NCBI GenBank assembly: GCA_018713745.1
Contig: DVOH01000052.1
Location: 1-38,024, forward strand
Direction: 5' to 3'
Source of the DNA: Candidatus Stercoripulliclostridium merdipullorum
Lineage (GTDB): Bacteria > Bacillota > Clostridia > Christensenellales > DTU072
DNA: 38,024 nucleotides
Made by a program: the position numbers and the translations under genes. Position 1 is the first letter of the stretch, and each line of letters begins with the position of its first letter. The notes beneath the pieces were generated by a model. It was not told the origin of the DNA. It worked only from the letters and a program-made list of their open reading frames with translations, and did no database searches. Below are positions 8,094-20,086 of the stretch, in pieces.

Positions 8094-9155
8094 ATGACGG
8101 ATAAAGAAACCAAAATCAAGAACGAAACCGCCAAACTGATCGAACTGTACAAACAAAAGCAGCAGGTCAACGAAGACGAATTGCTTAACCGTTTGGAAAA
8201 GCTCGATCTCGATCCCGCGGACATCGAAAACATTTACAAAACGCTGGAAGAAAACGGAATCAAACTGGTCGAACAAAGCAGCGCCAAAAACGATCAGTTG
8301 CTTCAGAAGATCATGAACGAGGTCAATATTGACGACTCGGTCAAGATGTATCTGAAGGATATCGGCAGAGTGCCGCTGTTGACGGCGGAAGAGGAGTTGA
8401 AACTCGCCCAGGATATGGCAAACGGCGATGCCGAAGCCAAAACCAAGCTGATCAACGCCAACCTCCGTCTTGTCGTCAGCATTGCCAAGCGTTATGTCGG
8501 TCGCGGAATGCAGTTTCTCGATCTGATTCAGGAAGGCAATCTCGGTCTGATGAAGGCGGTCGACAAATTCGACTATACCAAAGGATTCAAATTTTCGACG
8601 TATGCAACGTGGTGGATCCGTCAGGCGATTACACGTTCGATTGCCGACCAGGCGCGTACGATCCGGATTCCCGTACACATGGTAGAGACGATCAACAAGT
8701 TGGTCAAAGTATCACGCGTTCTGTTGCAGCAATACGGCAGAGAGCCGACACAGGCGGAAATTGCCGAAGCAATGGGGATCAGCGAAGCGCGCGTCGTCGA
8801 AATCCAAAAAATCGCGCAGGATCCCGTTTCGCTCGAAACGCCGATCGGGGAAGAGGACGACAGCCATCTCGGCGATTTTATCGAGGACGTCAACGCCGCA
8901 TCTCCCTCGGACGTTGCCGAAAACAAAATGCTCAAAGAGCAGGTCGAAGAAATCCTCAATACCCTTGCCCCGCGGGAAGCGATGGTGCTGATTTTGCGTT
9001 ACGGTCTGCGCGACAATCGTCCTCGGACGCTGGAAGAAGTCGGCAAAGTATTCAACGTCACGCGGGAAAGAATCCGTCAGATCGAAGCCAAGGCGTTGCG
9101 CCGCTTAAAGCACCCCAACAAAACCAAAAAACTCCGCGACTTTTTGGATAAATAA
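8094..9155 (+). CDS. rpoD: Primary sigma factor SigA/RpoD
   Basis: The 353-residue protein is the housekeeping sigma factor. It has a short region 1.1 (about 1-80), region 1.2 (80-115), regions 2.1-2.4 with the -10 recognition helix ([21 protein letters not shown] segment, about 170-190), region 3 (200-275) and region 4.2 with its helix-turn-helix ([29 protein letters not shown]). The ATG at 8094 is preceded by GGAGGA at 8084-8089; an ATG at 8070 overlaps the dnaG stop and lacks a ribosome site. Promoters elsewhere in this window fit the TTGACA-17-TATAAT sites it would read. Its stop overlaps trmK by one base (TAATG). The short region 1.1 is usual for Bacillota. Confidence 0.97.
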   Translation: MTDKETKIKNETAKLIELYKQKQQVNEDELLNRLEKLDLDPADIENIYKTLEENGIKLVEQSSAKNDQLLQKIMNEVNIDDSVKMYLKDIGRVPLLTAEEELKLAQDMANGDAEAKTKLINANLRLVVSIAKRYVGRGMQFLDLIQEGNLGLMKAVDKFDYTKGFKFSTYATWWIRQAITRSIADQARTIRIPVHMVETINKLVKVSRVLLQQYGREPTQAEIAEAMGISEARVVEIQKIAQDPVSLETPIGEEDDSHLGDFIEDVNAASPSDVAENKMLKEQVEEILNTLAPREAMVLILRYGLRDNRPRTLEEVGKVFNVTRERIRQIEAKALRRLKHPNKTKKLRDFLDK

Positions 9156-9784
9156 TGTTCAGATTCGATCGCAGATTGCGCGCCGTGCTGGACGAAGTCC
9201 GTTGTTCGGTGCTTGCAGACATCGGTTGCGATCACGGCAAAATTGCGGTCGGCGCATTGCTCGAGGGGCGTGCGTCGGCCGTTTTAGCTGTCGACGTGAG
9301 CGCAAAGAGTTTGCAAAAAACGGTAGCTTTAGCAACAGAATACAAAGTGTCGGATCGGATTCGTCCCATTATCGGCGACGGCGTTCTGCCTGTCAAGGAT
9401 TACGCGCCCGACTGTGTCGTCATTGCGGGCATGGGTGGCAACGAAATCGTAAAGATATTGCACGATGCCGACTATCCCGCACGCTATATTCTGGTTCCGC
9501 ATCAGGATGCCGATCTGGTCCGACGCTATCTTGTGCCGCGCTTTGCCGTCGTCAAGGACTACATCGTGGCAAGCGGAAACAAATTCTATCCCGTCATTGT
9601 AGCGCAAAAAGGTGCAAGCCGCTATGACGCGGCGGCATTGTGGTTCGGGCGCAACGATCCGCCGAGCGAAGATTACGACGAAATGGTTCGGCTGCGCAAA
9701 GCCGCGTTACAACCGATTGTCGAGGGCTCTCCTCGGGTGCATCCGCGCTTGAAAGAAGAATGGGAGGTTTTGAAACAATTATGA
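9155..9784 (+). CDS. trmK: tRNA (adenine-22-N1)-methyltransferase TrmK
   Basis: The 209-residue protein is a class I methyltransferase of the TrmK (YqfN) family, which methylates N1 of A22 in tRNA. The SAM-binding motif ADIGCDHG (21-28), an acidic end to the second strand (AVDVSAKS, 45-52) and the family signature AGMGGNEI (91-98) are visible. Its start shares one base with the rpoD stop and its end overlaps the next gene as ATGA. trmK next to a Nif3-family gene after rpoD is the standard Bacillota arrangement, which agrees with the sequence call. Confidence 0.93.
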   Translation: MFRFDRRLRAVLDEVRCSVLADIGCDHGKIAVGALLEGRASAVLAVDVSAKSLQKTVALATEYKVSDRIRPIIGDGVLPVKDYAPDCVVIAGMGGNEIVKILHDADYPARYILVPHQDADLVRRYLVPRFAVVKDYIVASGNKFYPVIVAQKGASRYDAAALWFGRNDPPSEDYDEMVRLRKAALQPIVEGSPRVHPRLKEEWEVLKQL

Positions 9785-10557
9785 AACTGAAAGAAATCGT
9801 CGGTATCATCGAAGCGTTTGCGCCGCTTGCGGGACAGGCGGAGTATGACAACAGCGGTCTGTTGTACGGCGATCTCGAAGGGGAAATCAAAGGGATCCTG
9901 ATCACGTTGGACACCAATCCCGAAGTCGTAAGCGAAGCGATTGCGCGGGGGTGCAATCTGATCGTCGAGCATCATCCCACGGTTTTTACCCCCCTTCGGT
10001 CGATCGATCTTTCTCTTCCCGCGCATCGCGCGCTTTGCACGGCGATTGCAAACGAAATCGCCGTGTATTCGGCACATACTTCGGTCGATTTTGCGCCGGG
10101 AGGATTGAACGACGCGCTTGCCGCGCGTTTGGGGCTGACGGAGATTGCCCCGATTGATCCTTCCGATCCCGCTTCCGGCAGAATCGGCACCGTATCCGAA
10201 ACCACGATACAGGCATTTGCCCGTCACGTTGCCGACGTACTCGGCGACCGCCACGTCGCAAGCGTCGGCGATCCCTGCCGACCCGTGCGCCGGGTTGCCC
10301 TTATTAACGGCGGGGGCGGAGGCGATGTCGGCGCGCTTTTTGCCGCCCGAAAGGCGGGTGCCGATATTTTTGTCACCTCCGAGCTGAAATATCACATCGT
10401 AAGGTTGGCAAAAGATTCCGATTATGGTATAATTTGTTTTGGTCATTACGACAGCGAGATCGGATTTGTCGATCTGATGGCTGACGTGCTGATCCGAAAC
10501 GGGGTTTCGGTTCCGATCCTTAAGTCGGAACGTTGCCTCAATCCCTATAACGATTAG
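9781..10557 (+). CDS. Nif3-like dinuclear metal-centre protein (DUF34)
   Basis: The 258-residue protein belongs to the Nif3/YbgI/YqfO family. Metal-ligand motifs are in the expected order: EHHP (63-66), HTSVD (99-103) and GHYDSE (221-226, H222 and E226). The family is widespread and metal-binding; roles as a GTP cyclohydrolase I type 2 homologue or metal chaperone have been suggested, but the true function is unsettled. I chose the ATG at 9781, which overlaps the trmK stop (ATGA) and starts the conserved MKLKEIVGIIE; there is no PII-like insert as found in longer YqfO proteins. A promoter for the downstream genes lies inside its 3' end. Confidence 0.92.
   Translation: MKLKEIVGIIEAFAPLAGQAEYDNSGLLYGDLEGEIKGILITLDTNPEVVSEAIARGCNLIVEHHPTVFTPLRSIDLSLPAHRALCTAIANEIAVYSAHTSVDFAPGGLNDALAARLGLTEIAPIDPSDPASGRIGTVSETTIQAFARHVADVLGDRHVASVGDPCRPVRRVALINGGGGGDVGALFAARKAGADIFVTSELKYHIVRLAKDSDYGIICFGHYDSEIGFVDLMADVLIRNGVSVPILKSERCLNPYND
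10405..10433 (+). promoter_or_regulatory. Sigma-A promoter inside the end of nif3
   Basis: TTGGCA (10405-10410), a 17-base spacer and a perfect TATAAT (10428-10433) with an extended -10 TG at 10425-10426. It lies about 130 bases before the zinc-ribbon gene and would drive that gene and dapF-dapL-purA separately from dnaG-rpoD. Confidence 0.7.
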
Positions 10558-10566
10558 GAGGGTGTC

Positions 10567-11268
10567 ATGAATATCGACAAAATTCTCGAGTATCAGACCA
10601 TCGATATGAAAGTATATCGGATCGAACGCGAATTTGCCAAAAGTCCCGAGGTGCAAAAAGCGGTTGCGCTTCAAAACAAAAAGAAAGCAATCACGGCGTC
10701 TTTGCTTAAGCTGGACAAAGAAGCCGAAACGTTGTTTGCCGATCTCGAAAAAGCCGAAGCGCAAATTAAAGAAGCTGCGGCGGCGCAGGACAAAGCCCAT
10801 TTTTCGATGGGTTCGATTGCCGATCTCAATGCTGCCGACAACGTAGAAAAAGCGCTGAACGGTTATCTGGAAGCATTCGGGAATCTCGAAAAAGAGATCA
10901 AACGGATTTTCAAACGCCTTTCCGACATTAAAAACGAAGCGCGCAAATTGCTGGAGCAGGGGAACGCCGCCAACAACGACTACAAAGCGTCGCTTGCCGA
11001 CTATGAGCGCAAATCGCAGGAAATCAAACAATCCATGCAAGGGCAGATCGCCAGACTTTCGGAACTTCGGAAAGAAATCGACGAAGCGATTTTCCGTCGT
11101 TACAAGCTCTGTCGGGACAACAAAAAAATGCCTGCGTTCGTTCCGTACGACGCGCCCAACTGCACGGCTTGCGGCATGAACATTTCGCCTGAAGTCGGCG
11201 ACAAGCTCAAAAATTCGGGCGACGTTGCGGAATGTCCTTCCTGTCGGAGGATCGTATATTTGAAGTAG
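10567..11268 (+). CDS. Coiled-coil protein with C4 zinc ribbon (CdsZ/DUF164 family)
   Basis: The 233-residue protein has long charged helices with heptad character over about residues 20-180 and a C-terminal zinc ribbon with C199, C202, C223 and C226 (CTACGM and CPSCRR). This is the C4-type zinc ribbon family often encoded after Nif3-like genes in Bacillota and Actinobacteria; the family resembles flagellar FlgN-like or tether proteins, and its job is poorly defined, with RNA or ribosome-related roles proposed. The TAGGAGGG ribosome site ends 5 bases before the ATG at 10567. It follows nif3 by 9 bases but also has the promoter at 10405-10433. I am sure of the family, not of the function. Confidence 0.88.
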   Translation: MNIDKILEYQTIDMKVYRIEREFAKSPEVQKAVALQNKKKAITASLLKLDKEAETLFADLEKAEAQIKEAAAAQDKAHFSMGSIADLNAADNVEKALNGYLEAFGNLEKEIKRIFKRLSDIKNEARKLLEQGNAANNDYKASLADYERKSQEIKQSMQGQIARLSELRKEIDEAIFRRYKLCRDNKKMPAFVPYDAPNCTACGMNISPEVGDKLKNSGDVAECPSCRRIVYLK

Positions 11269-11281
11269 GGAGCAAAATAGA

Positions 11282-11302
11282 ATAGATACGCGAGGTATCT
11301 AT
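11282..11302 (+). promoter_or_regulatory. Hairpin over the dapF ribosome site and start codon
   Basis: A perfect 8-base inverted repeat, ATAGATAC (11282-11289) and GTATCTAT (11295-11302), encloses the loop GCGAG. The Shine-Dalgarno GAGG (11292-11295) sits in the loop and the first two bases of the dapF ATG (11301-11303) are in the 3' arm. Folded RNA would tie up the start codon, which suggests control of dapF translation; this is inference. Confidence 0.5.
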
Positions 11303-12095
11303 GAAATTTTGCAAAATGAACGGGTGCGGGAACGATTATGTTTTCGTTTACCTGCCGGAGAACCCGATCGACCGATTGGGGGAACTGGCCAAAAAGGTTT
11401 CCGATCGGCATTACGGGATCGGAAGCGATGGCTTGATCGTCATCGACAGCGGCAAAGAAGGCGATTTCCGGATGCGGGTATTCAATGCCGACGGTTCGGA
11501 AGCGGCGATGTGCGGCAATGCCATCCGCTGTGCGGCGCGTTGGATGCGCGACGAGCATAAGATCGACCGCGACGACTTTACGTTCGAGACTCGCGGAGGG
11601 TTGCGGCACGTTCGGGTAGAACCCGACTCCCGCCCCTATACCGTGCGGGTAGAGATGGGGATTCCGCGCTTTTTCGGCGCCCCGCAGGGCGAAACGGCGA
11701 TCCTCACGCATTACGGAGCGGTATCCGCGGTGCTGGTCGACGTCGGAAATCCGCATGCCGTCCTGTTTACGGACAAGATATGCGACGGAATGATGCGCCT
11801 TGCCGAAGAAGTGTCGCAATCCGATCGCTTCCCGGACGGCATCAACGTCGAAGTCGCAAGCGTCGAGTCCCGCGACACGATCCGGATGCGTGTGATCGAG
11901 CGCGGCAGCGGCGAAACGCTTGCCTGCGGAACGGGGGCAACGGCAGTCGCGTTTGCCGCAAAACAAAAAGGATGGATCGATCGCTCGGCAACGGTTGTTC
12001 TCAAGGGCGGATCGCTTACGATCTCGTTTGAGGGCGATACGGCGTATATGGCGGGCGATGCGAATTATAACTTCAGAGGAGAGTATCAATGGTAA
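11301..12095 (+). CDS. dapF: Diaminopimelate epimerase DapF
   Basis: The 264-residue enzyme interconverts LL- and meso-diaminopimelate, giving the precursor of lysine and of the peptidoglycan cross-link. The two catalytic cysteines are present: C71 in MCGNAIRCAAR and C209 in ACGTGATA. The N terminus MKFCKMNGCGNDY is the conserved family start. It overlaps dapL by 7 bases, so the epimerase and the aminotransferase that makes its substrate are coupled. The ribosome site lies in a small hairpin (11282-11302). Length is typical. Confidence 0.97.
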   Translation: MKFCKMNGCGNDYVFVYLPENPIDRLGELAKKVSDRHYGIGSDGLIVIDSGKEGDFRMRVFNADGSEAAMCGNAIRCAARWMRDEHKIDRDDFTFETRGGLRHVRVEPDSRPYTVRVEMGIPRFFGAPQGETAILTHYGAVSAVLVDVGNPHAVLFTDKICDGMMRLAEEVSQSDRFPDGINVEVASVESRDTIRMRVIERGSGETLACGTGATAVAFAAKQKGWIDRSATVVLKGGSLTISFEGDTAYMAGDANYNFRGEYQW

Positions 12096-13276
12096 AACTC
12101 AACCAAAATTACAAAGCGTTGCAACAGAGTTATCTGTTTTCGACGATCGCCAACAAGGTCAAAGCGTTTCAGCAGGCAAATCCCGATGCGCGGATTATCC
12201 GTCTCGGCATCGGCGACGTCACGATGCCTTTGGTAACGCCGGTTGTCGACGCCCTGAAAAACGCGTCCGCCGAAATGGGTGTCAAAGAGACCTTCCGCGG
12301 ATACGGGGACGAGCAGGGGTACGGCTTTTTGATCGATGCGGTTGCCGATTATTACAAGCGCGAAATGGGCGTTACGCTCGGCGCGGGATCGGTATTTATT
12401 TCGGACGGCGCCAAGAGCGACGTTGCCAATTTCACCGATCTGTTTGACAACGACAACGTGATCGTCATTCCCGATCCCGTCTATCCCGTCTATATGGACA
12501 GCAACGTCATGCTCGGGCGTAAAATCAGCCTGATCCGCGGCACGGAAGAAAACGGATTTTTGCCGATGCCGACGGACGATCTCGAGGGCGATATCTTTTA
12601 TCTTTGTTCGCCCAACAATCCGACGGGTGCGGTTTATACCAAACAACAGCTGAAGCAATGGGTGGATTTTGCCCTGAAAAAAGGCGCTTTGATCTTTTTC
12701 GACGCCGCCTACGAGTCGTTCATCGTCGACCCCGATCTGCCCCGTTCGATTTATCAGATCGAAGGAGCCGAGCGGTGTGCGGTTGAGTTCTGTTCCCTTT
12801 CCAAAACGGCAGGATTTACCGGGACGCGTTGCGGCTATACGATCGTTCCCAAAGAGATCGAGATCGACGGGCAATCCCTCAATCGCATGTGGTTGCGCCG
12901 CCAGACGACCAAATACAACGGTACCGCTTATATTATTCAACGCGGTGCCGAAGCGGTATTCACCGAAGAAGGATATCGGGCGTGCAAAGAAAATATCGCG
13001 TACTATCTCGGCAATGCCAAGGTTATTGCGGATACCCTCGACGAACTGGGTATCTGGTATACGGGCGGCATCAATTCGCCGTACATTTGGCTGAAATGCG
13101 GGATGAATTCCTGGGACTTTTTTGACCGCCTGCTGAACGAATGCGGAATCGTCGGAACGCCCGGCAGCGGCTTCGGCGCCTGCGGAGAAGGTTATTTCCG
13201 TCTGACCGCGTTCAACACCAGAGAAAATACGATCGAGGCAATGCAACGCTTCAAAACGATGTTCAAGCAAAAATAA
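12089..13276 (+). CDS. dapL: LL-diaminopimelate aminotransferase DapL
   Basis: The 395-residue protein is a fold type I PLP-dependent aminotransferase. It converts tetrahydrodipicolinate directly to LL-diaminopimelate using glutamate, bypassing the succinylase or acetylase steps. Visible motifs are GYGDEQGY (71-78), CSPNNPTG (173-180) and the Schiff-base lysine K239 in SLSKTAGFTGTRCGY. The match to the DapL subgroup (RLGIGDVTMP near the N terminus, full-length colinearity) and the overlap with dapF make this call much better than a generic aspartate aminotransferase. A ribosome site AGAGGAG precedes the ATG inside the dapF end. purA follows 21 bases later. Confidence 0.95.
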   Translation: MVKLNQNYKALQQSYLFSTIANKVKAFQQANPDARIIRLGIGDVTMPLVTPVVDALKNASAEMGVKETFRGYGDEQGYGFLIDAVADYYKREMGVTLGAGSVFISDGAKSDVANFTDLFDNDNVIVIPDPVYPVYMDSNVMLGRKISLIRGTEENGFLPMPTDDLEGDIFYLCSPNNPTGAVYTKQQLKQWVDFALKKGALIFFDAAYESFIVDPDLPRSIYQIEGAERCAVEFCSLSKTAGFTGTRCGYTIVPKEIEIDGQSLNRMWLRRQTTKYNGTAYIIQRGAEAVFTEEGYRACKENIAYYLGNAKVIADTLDELGIWYTGGINSPYIWLKCGMNSWDFFDRLLNECGIVGTPGSGFGACGEGYFRLTAFNTRENTIEAMQRFKTMFKQK

Positions 13277-13297
13277 TCGAAAACAAGGAGAAAAAAC

Positions 13298-14575
13298 ATG
13301 TCCGTAACGGTTTTGGTCGGCGCCCAATTCGGCGACGAAGGAAAAGGTAAAATTGTAGATTATATTTCGGCAGAAATGGATATGGTCGTCCGTTTTCAAG
13401 GCGGCGATAATGCAGGACATACCGTCGTCAACGAGAGCGGCGCGTTCAAATTGCACCTGATCCCTTGCGGTATTTTCAAAAAAGGGTGCGTCGCGCTTGC
13501 CAATACGGGGATGGTCATCAATCCCGACGAACTGATCAAAGAACTCGGCGAAATCGAAGCGCAGGGCGTCGATACTTCCAATCTGAAGATTTCGAGCCGA
13601 GCGATTATTCTGATGCCGTACCACATCGAACTGGACGGACTGAGCGAAAAGAGCGGCAGGACGGGCATCGGTACGACCAAACGCGGCATCGGATATGCCT
13701 ATGCCGACCGCGCCCGCCGCAATGCCTTGCGGTTTGAAAACCTTTTGGATCACGAATATTGCTTCGAGCGCGTACGCGCCGTTCTGCCTACCGTCAACGC
13801 CGAATTGCTTGCAAAAGGCGGCAGAGCTTATACCGAAGAAGAAATTTTCGATAAGATCCGTTTTTGGAGCGAAAAACTTGCCGACAGAATCGTCGAACCC
13901 GTTTCGTACGTCAACAAAGCGATTTCGGCAGGCAAACGGATTTTGTTCGAAGGGCAACTCGGCGCCATGAAGGATATCGATCTCGGGATCTATCCTTACG
14001 TTACGTCCTCCAATCCCGTTGCGGCGTATGCCGCAGTCAGCGGCGGCTTCCCGATCAGCAAGATCGGCGAGATCGTCGGGGTCATGAAAGCGTTTTCGTC
14101 CGCGGTAGGGGATGGACCCTTCCCGACCGAAATGGACGGATCGGAAGCAGACGGATTCCGTGGCTCAGGCAACCAAATCGACGATGAATTCGGTGCGCGT
14201 ACCGGTCGTGCGCGCCGTCTCGGCTGGTTGGATATGCCCATTGTCAAGTATGCCGCGACGATCAACGGCTTCACCTCGATTGCCGTTTGCAAAATCGACA
14301 AACTCGACACTTACGACGAAATCAAAGTTTGCGTCGGTTACAAACTGGACGGCAAGGAAATCGACTATATGCCTTCGGCACGCGAGCTGTACCGCGTCGA
14401 GCCGGTCTATGTGACAATGCCCGGTTGGAAGAGCGATACCCGCAACATTCGCAAATACGAAGACCTTCCGTTGAACGCCCGCAAATATATCGAACTGATC
14501 GAGCGCGAAAGCGGCGTTAAAGTCAAGTATATCGGCGTGGGTCCCGCCCGCGACGAAATTATCGTGCGCGACTGA
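13298..14575 (+). CDS. purA: Adenylosuccinate synthetase PurA
   Basis: The 425-residue enzyme joins IMP and aspartate, using GTP, in the first step from IMP to AMP. The phosphate-binding loop GDEGKGK (12-18), catalytic D13, and GGDNAGHTV with H41 are all present, and the GTP-base motif KIDKLD lies toward the C terminus. AAGGAG lies about 6 bases before the ATG. It is the last gene of its group: a strong terminator follows 19 bases after the stop. Nothing unusual was seen. Confidence 0.97.
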   Translation: MSVTVLVGAQFGDEGKGKIVDYISAEMDMVVRFQGGDNAGHTVVNESGAFKLHLIPCGIFKKGCVALANTGMVINPDELIKELGEIEAQGVDTSNLKISSRAIILMPYHIELDGLSEKSGRTGIGTTKRGIGYAYADRARRNALRFENLLDHEYCFERVRAVLPTVNAELLAKGGRAYTEEEIFDKIRFWSEKLADRIVEPVSYVNKAISAGKRILFEGQLGAMKDIDLGIYPYVTSSNPVAAYAAVSGGFPISKIGEIVGVMKAFSSAVGDGPFPTEMDGSEADGFRGSGNQIDDEFGARTGRARRLGWLDMPIVKYAATINGFTSIAVCKIDKLDTYDEIKVCVGYKLDGKEIDYMPSARELYRVEPVYVTMPGWKSDTRNIRKYEDLPLNARKYIELIERESGVKVKYIGVGPARDEIIVRD

Positions 14576-14593
14576 TCGAACGATCGGCATCGG

Positions 14594-14620
14594 ACGCCCC
14601 GGAAACGGGGCGTTTTTTTT
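14594..14620 (+). terminator. Rho-independent terminator after purA
   Basis: A perfect 8-base G+C-rich stem (ACGCCCCG at 14594-14601 with CGGGGCGT at 14606-14613), GAAA tetraloop and a run of eight T. It separates the purA transcript from lacZ. Confidence 0.95.
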
Positions 14621-14637
14621 ATACAAGCGGAAACCTC

Positions 14638-17754
<3,117 letters not shown>

Positions 17755-17760
17755 AGCAAA

Positions 17761-18930
17761 ATGCGCGGACTGGTTCTCGAAGGCGGAGGCGCGAAGGGCG
17801 CTTTCCACATCGGCGTTCTCAAAGCGCTGTATGAGCACGATTACACCTTTGACGGCGTGACGGGTACCTCGATCGGCGCCGTCAACGGTGCAATGATCGC
17901 GCAAGGCGATTTCGACGTCGCATACGAAATGTGGCAGCAGCTGACGCCGTCGCAGGTCATGGACGTCGACGAAACAATGCTTGCGCAACTGATTGCCCGC
18001 AAATTCGATCGGGCGTCGCTTGCTTATGCCTTAAAAATGGCAAAAAGCGTTTTTGCCAATAAAGGGCTGTCGATGCAAAAAGCCATTGCCTTACTGGACC
18101 GCTATATCGATGAGGACAAACTGCGGCGCTCGCCTTGCGACTTCGGGTTGGTAACGGTCGATACGACCGAAAAATGGAAGCCGGTCGAAATATTCAAAGA
18201 AGATATTCCCGTCGGATTGCTGAAAAGTTATATCGCGGCAAGTGCATATTTTCCCGCATTCCGACGCGATCCGATTGACGGGAAGTCGTTTATCGACGGC
18301 GGAATTTATGACAACCTGCCGATCAATCTCTTGATTCGCAGGGGAGGCTACGATCATATCGTCGCCATCCGTACGATGAGTCGGATGCCGCACGGCAAAG
18401 TGATCGACAAGACGGTGCGCGTCGACTATATCAATCCTTCCGAAAGTCTGGGCAAGACGCTTGATTTCTCCAATGCACGCTGCAATTTCAATCTGAAGCT
18501 CGGTTATTTTGACGGACGGCGCTATGTCAACGGCTACGCCGGCAAACGGTTTTACGTCAATCTGCAGGGCGAAGATGCCGGGATGCGGTATTTCTTCAAA
18601 TTGCCCGAAGGGTGCTATCGCAATCTGAAAAACCTGTTTGGCGTCGAAGGGGATCGCAGCACCGTGATCGAAAAGATTTTCGAGGTCATCCGCCGCGAAA
18701 CCGGGGCGCCGAAATCAACTTCGCACTTCGATCTGTTTCTTGTCGAAATCGAGCCGTATGCCGCGGCAATGGGAGTGGAAAAATTTAAAATTTATTCCCC
18801 CTCCGATTTTATTGAAGCTATCGTTTCGCGCTATGCGCAAACGGGCAAAATACAACTGGACAAACGTTTTTTCCGGGAAGGAATCCGCGATCAGGCGGTT
18901 TACGCCTTCCTGGACGGATTTCAAAACTAA
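17761..18930 (+). CDS. Patatin-like phospholipase family protein
   Basis: The 389-residue protein has a patatin domain in its N-terminal half: oxyanion loop GGGAKG (8-13), nucleophile elbow GTSIG with S37, and catalytic aspartate D179 in FIDGGIYDN, which forms the Ser-Asp dyad. The family hydrolyses acyl esters of phospholipids or neutral lipids. The last 150 residues look alpha-helical and I do not recognise them. No signal peptide or membrane segment is seen, so it is probably cytoplasmic or peripheral. It starts 6 bases after lacZ with no good ribosome site, which suggests translational coupling. Substrate is unknown. Confidence 0.9.
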   Translation: MRGLVLEGGGAKGAFHIGVLKALYEHDYTFDGVTGTSIGAVNGAMIAQGDFDVAYEMWQQLTPSQVMDVDETMLAQLIARKFDRASLAYALKMAKSVFANKGLSMQKAIALLDRYIDEDKLRRSPCDFGLVTVDTTEKWKPVEIFKEDIPVGLLKSYIAASAYFPAFRRDPIDGKSFIDGGIYDNLPINLLIRRGGYDHIVAIRTMSRMPHGKVIDKTVRVDYINPSESLGKTLDFSNARCNFNLKLGYFDGRRYVNGYAGKRFYVNLQGEDAGMRYFFKLPEGCYRNLKNLFGVEGDRSTVIEKIFEVIRRETGAPKSTSHFDLFLVEIEPYAAAMGVEKFKIYSPSDFIEAIVSRYAQTGKIQLDKRFFREGIRDQAVYAFLDGFQN

Positions 18931-18942
18931 AAGGAGCCCGCT

Positions 18943-20085
18943 ATGCTGAAGCCGGATAAAGCCAAAATTCTTTCTACTGTCAAATTTCTTGCAAAACGTT
19001 GGTTTATCGATGCTTTTACGGGGATGGCGCAAGGATTGTTTGTTACGCTGATCGCCGGGACAATCATCAAGCAACTCGGCAATCTGATTCTTAAGGCGGG
19101 GACTCCTGCCGCCGAAGTCGTAGGCGGGGCATTGGTCACGATCGGTACGATTGCATCCTTCCTGATGGGCGCGGGAATCGGCGCGGGAATTGCCAAATCG
19201 ATCAAGGGCTCCAATCTCGTGATTTTTACGGGAATCGTTGCGGGGATGATCGGCGCGTTTTCCCTCCAATTTATCGAAGGCAACTGGATTGTTACCGAAG
19301 GGGGATCCTTTTTGTCGGTGGTATCTCCCGGCAATCCGATCGGCTCTTATGTCGTTGCGTTGATCGCTTCCGAGCTGGGGTCGCTGGTATCGGGCAAAAC
19401 CAAACTCGATATTATTTTGGTTCCGCTGACCGTCATTGTTTCGGCAATGCTTGCAACGTATGTTGCGTGGCCGTTTATCAAATTGATCGACTTGTTGGCG
19501 AAAGGGATCGAACTCGCAACCGCGATGCAACCCTTCCTGATGGGGATCGTGATTGCCGCTTCGATGGGGATTTTGCTGACGATGCCGACCTCTTCGGCGG
19601 CAATGTGGATTGCCATTGCCATGAGTGCGCCGGGTTCCGATGCCATGCTGTTGGCAGGGGGCGCCGCCGTCGTAGGTTGCGCCGCGCACATGGTCGGATT
19701 TGCCGTTGCCAGTTTTCGCGAGAACGGTTGGGGCGGTTTGATTGCGCAAGGATTGGGGACAAGCATGTTGCAAATCCCCAATATTATGCGCAATCCCCGC
19801 ATTATGCTCCCTGAGATTGCGGCATGCATCGTTGTCGGTCCGTTGGCGACAACCGTTTTCAAACTGCGTTGTAATGCCGCGGGGGGTGGAATGGGAACTG
19901 CCGGGCTGGTCGGCGTGTTCGGAACGATCGAAGCAAGTTCGGGCGTGATACCCGACTGGCAAATGTGGCTGGGGATTGTCTTGCTGATGTTTGTTTTGCC
20001 GGCGGTGATTTCGTATTTCGTTGCGTTGCTCCTCCGAAAAGTCGGTTGGATCAAACCCGACGATCAAAAACTGGAAACCAAGTGA
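18943..20085 (+). CDS. PTS EIIC-like membrane protein (PTS_EIIC_2/PfoR family)
   Basis: The 380-residue protein is hydrophobic, with about nine or ten membrane segments rich in Gly, Ala and Ile, and internal repeats of pattern GxGIGAGIAKSIKG. It matches my knowledge of the PTS_EIIC_2 family, which includes PfoR, a protein linked to perfringolysin expression in Clostridium perfringens. Members resemble sugar-channel EIIC domains but usually lack IIA and IIB partners, as here, so whether it carries sugar by phosphotransfer is doubtful. AAGGAG (18931-18936) lies 6 bases before the ATG. It follows the patatin gene by 12 bases and polA starts one base after its stop. Substrate unknown. Confidence 0.8.
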   Translation: MLKPDKAKILSTVKFLAKRWFIDAFTGMAQGLFVTLIAGTIIKQLGNLILKAGTPAAEVVGGALVTIGTIASFLMGAGIGAGIAKSIKGSNLVIFTGIVAGMIGAFSLQFIEGNWIVTEGGSFLSVVSPGNPIGSYVVALIASELGSLVSGKTKLDIILVPLTVIVSAMLATYVAWPFIKLIDLLAKGIELATAMQPFLMGIVIAASMGILLTMPTSSAAMWIAIAMSAPGSDAMLLAGGAAVVGCAAHMVGFAVASFRENGWGGLIAQGLGTSMLQIPNIMRNPRIMLPEIAACIVVGPLATTVFKLRCNAAGGGMGTAGLVGVFGTIEASSGVIPDWQMWLGIVLLMFVLPAVISYFVALLLRKVGWIKPDDQKLETK

Positions 20086-20086
20086 T

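Noticed and set aside
12086-13957. Open frame of 623 codons on the minus strand opposite dapL and purA
   Set aside because: It spans two well-supported genes and their gap, has no family features, and is explained by codon bias.
20021-20086. Longer N terminus for polA
   Set aside because: The extra residues are the EIIC gene read in another frame; polymerase similarity starts at the ATG at 20087.
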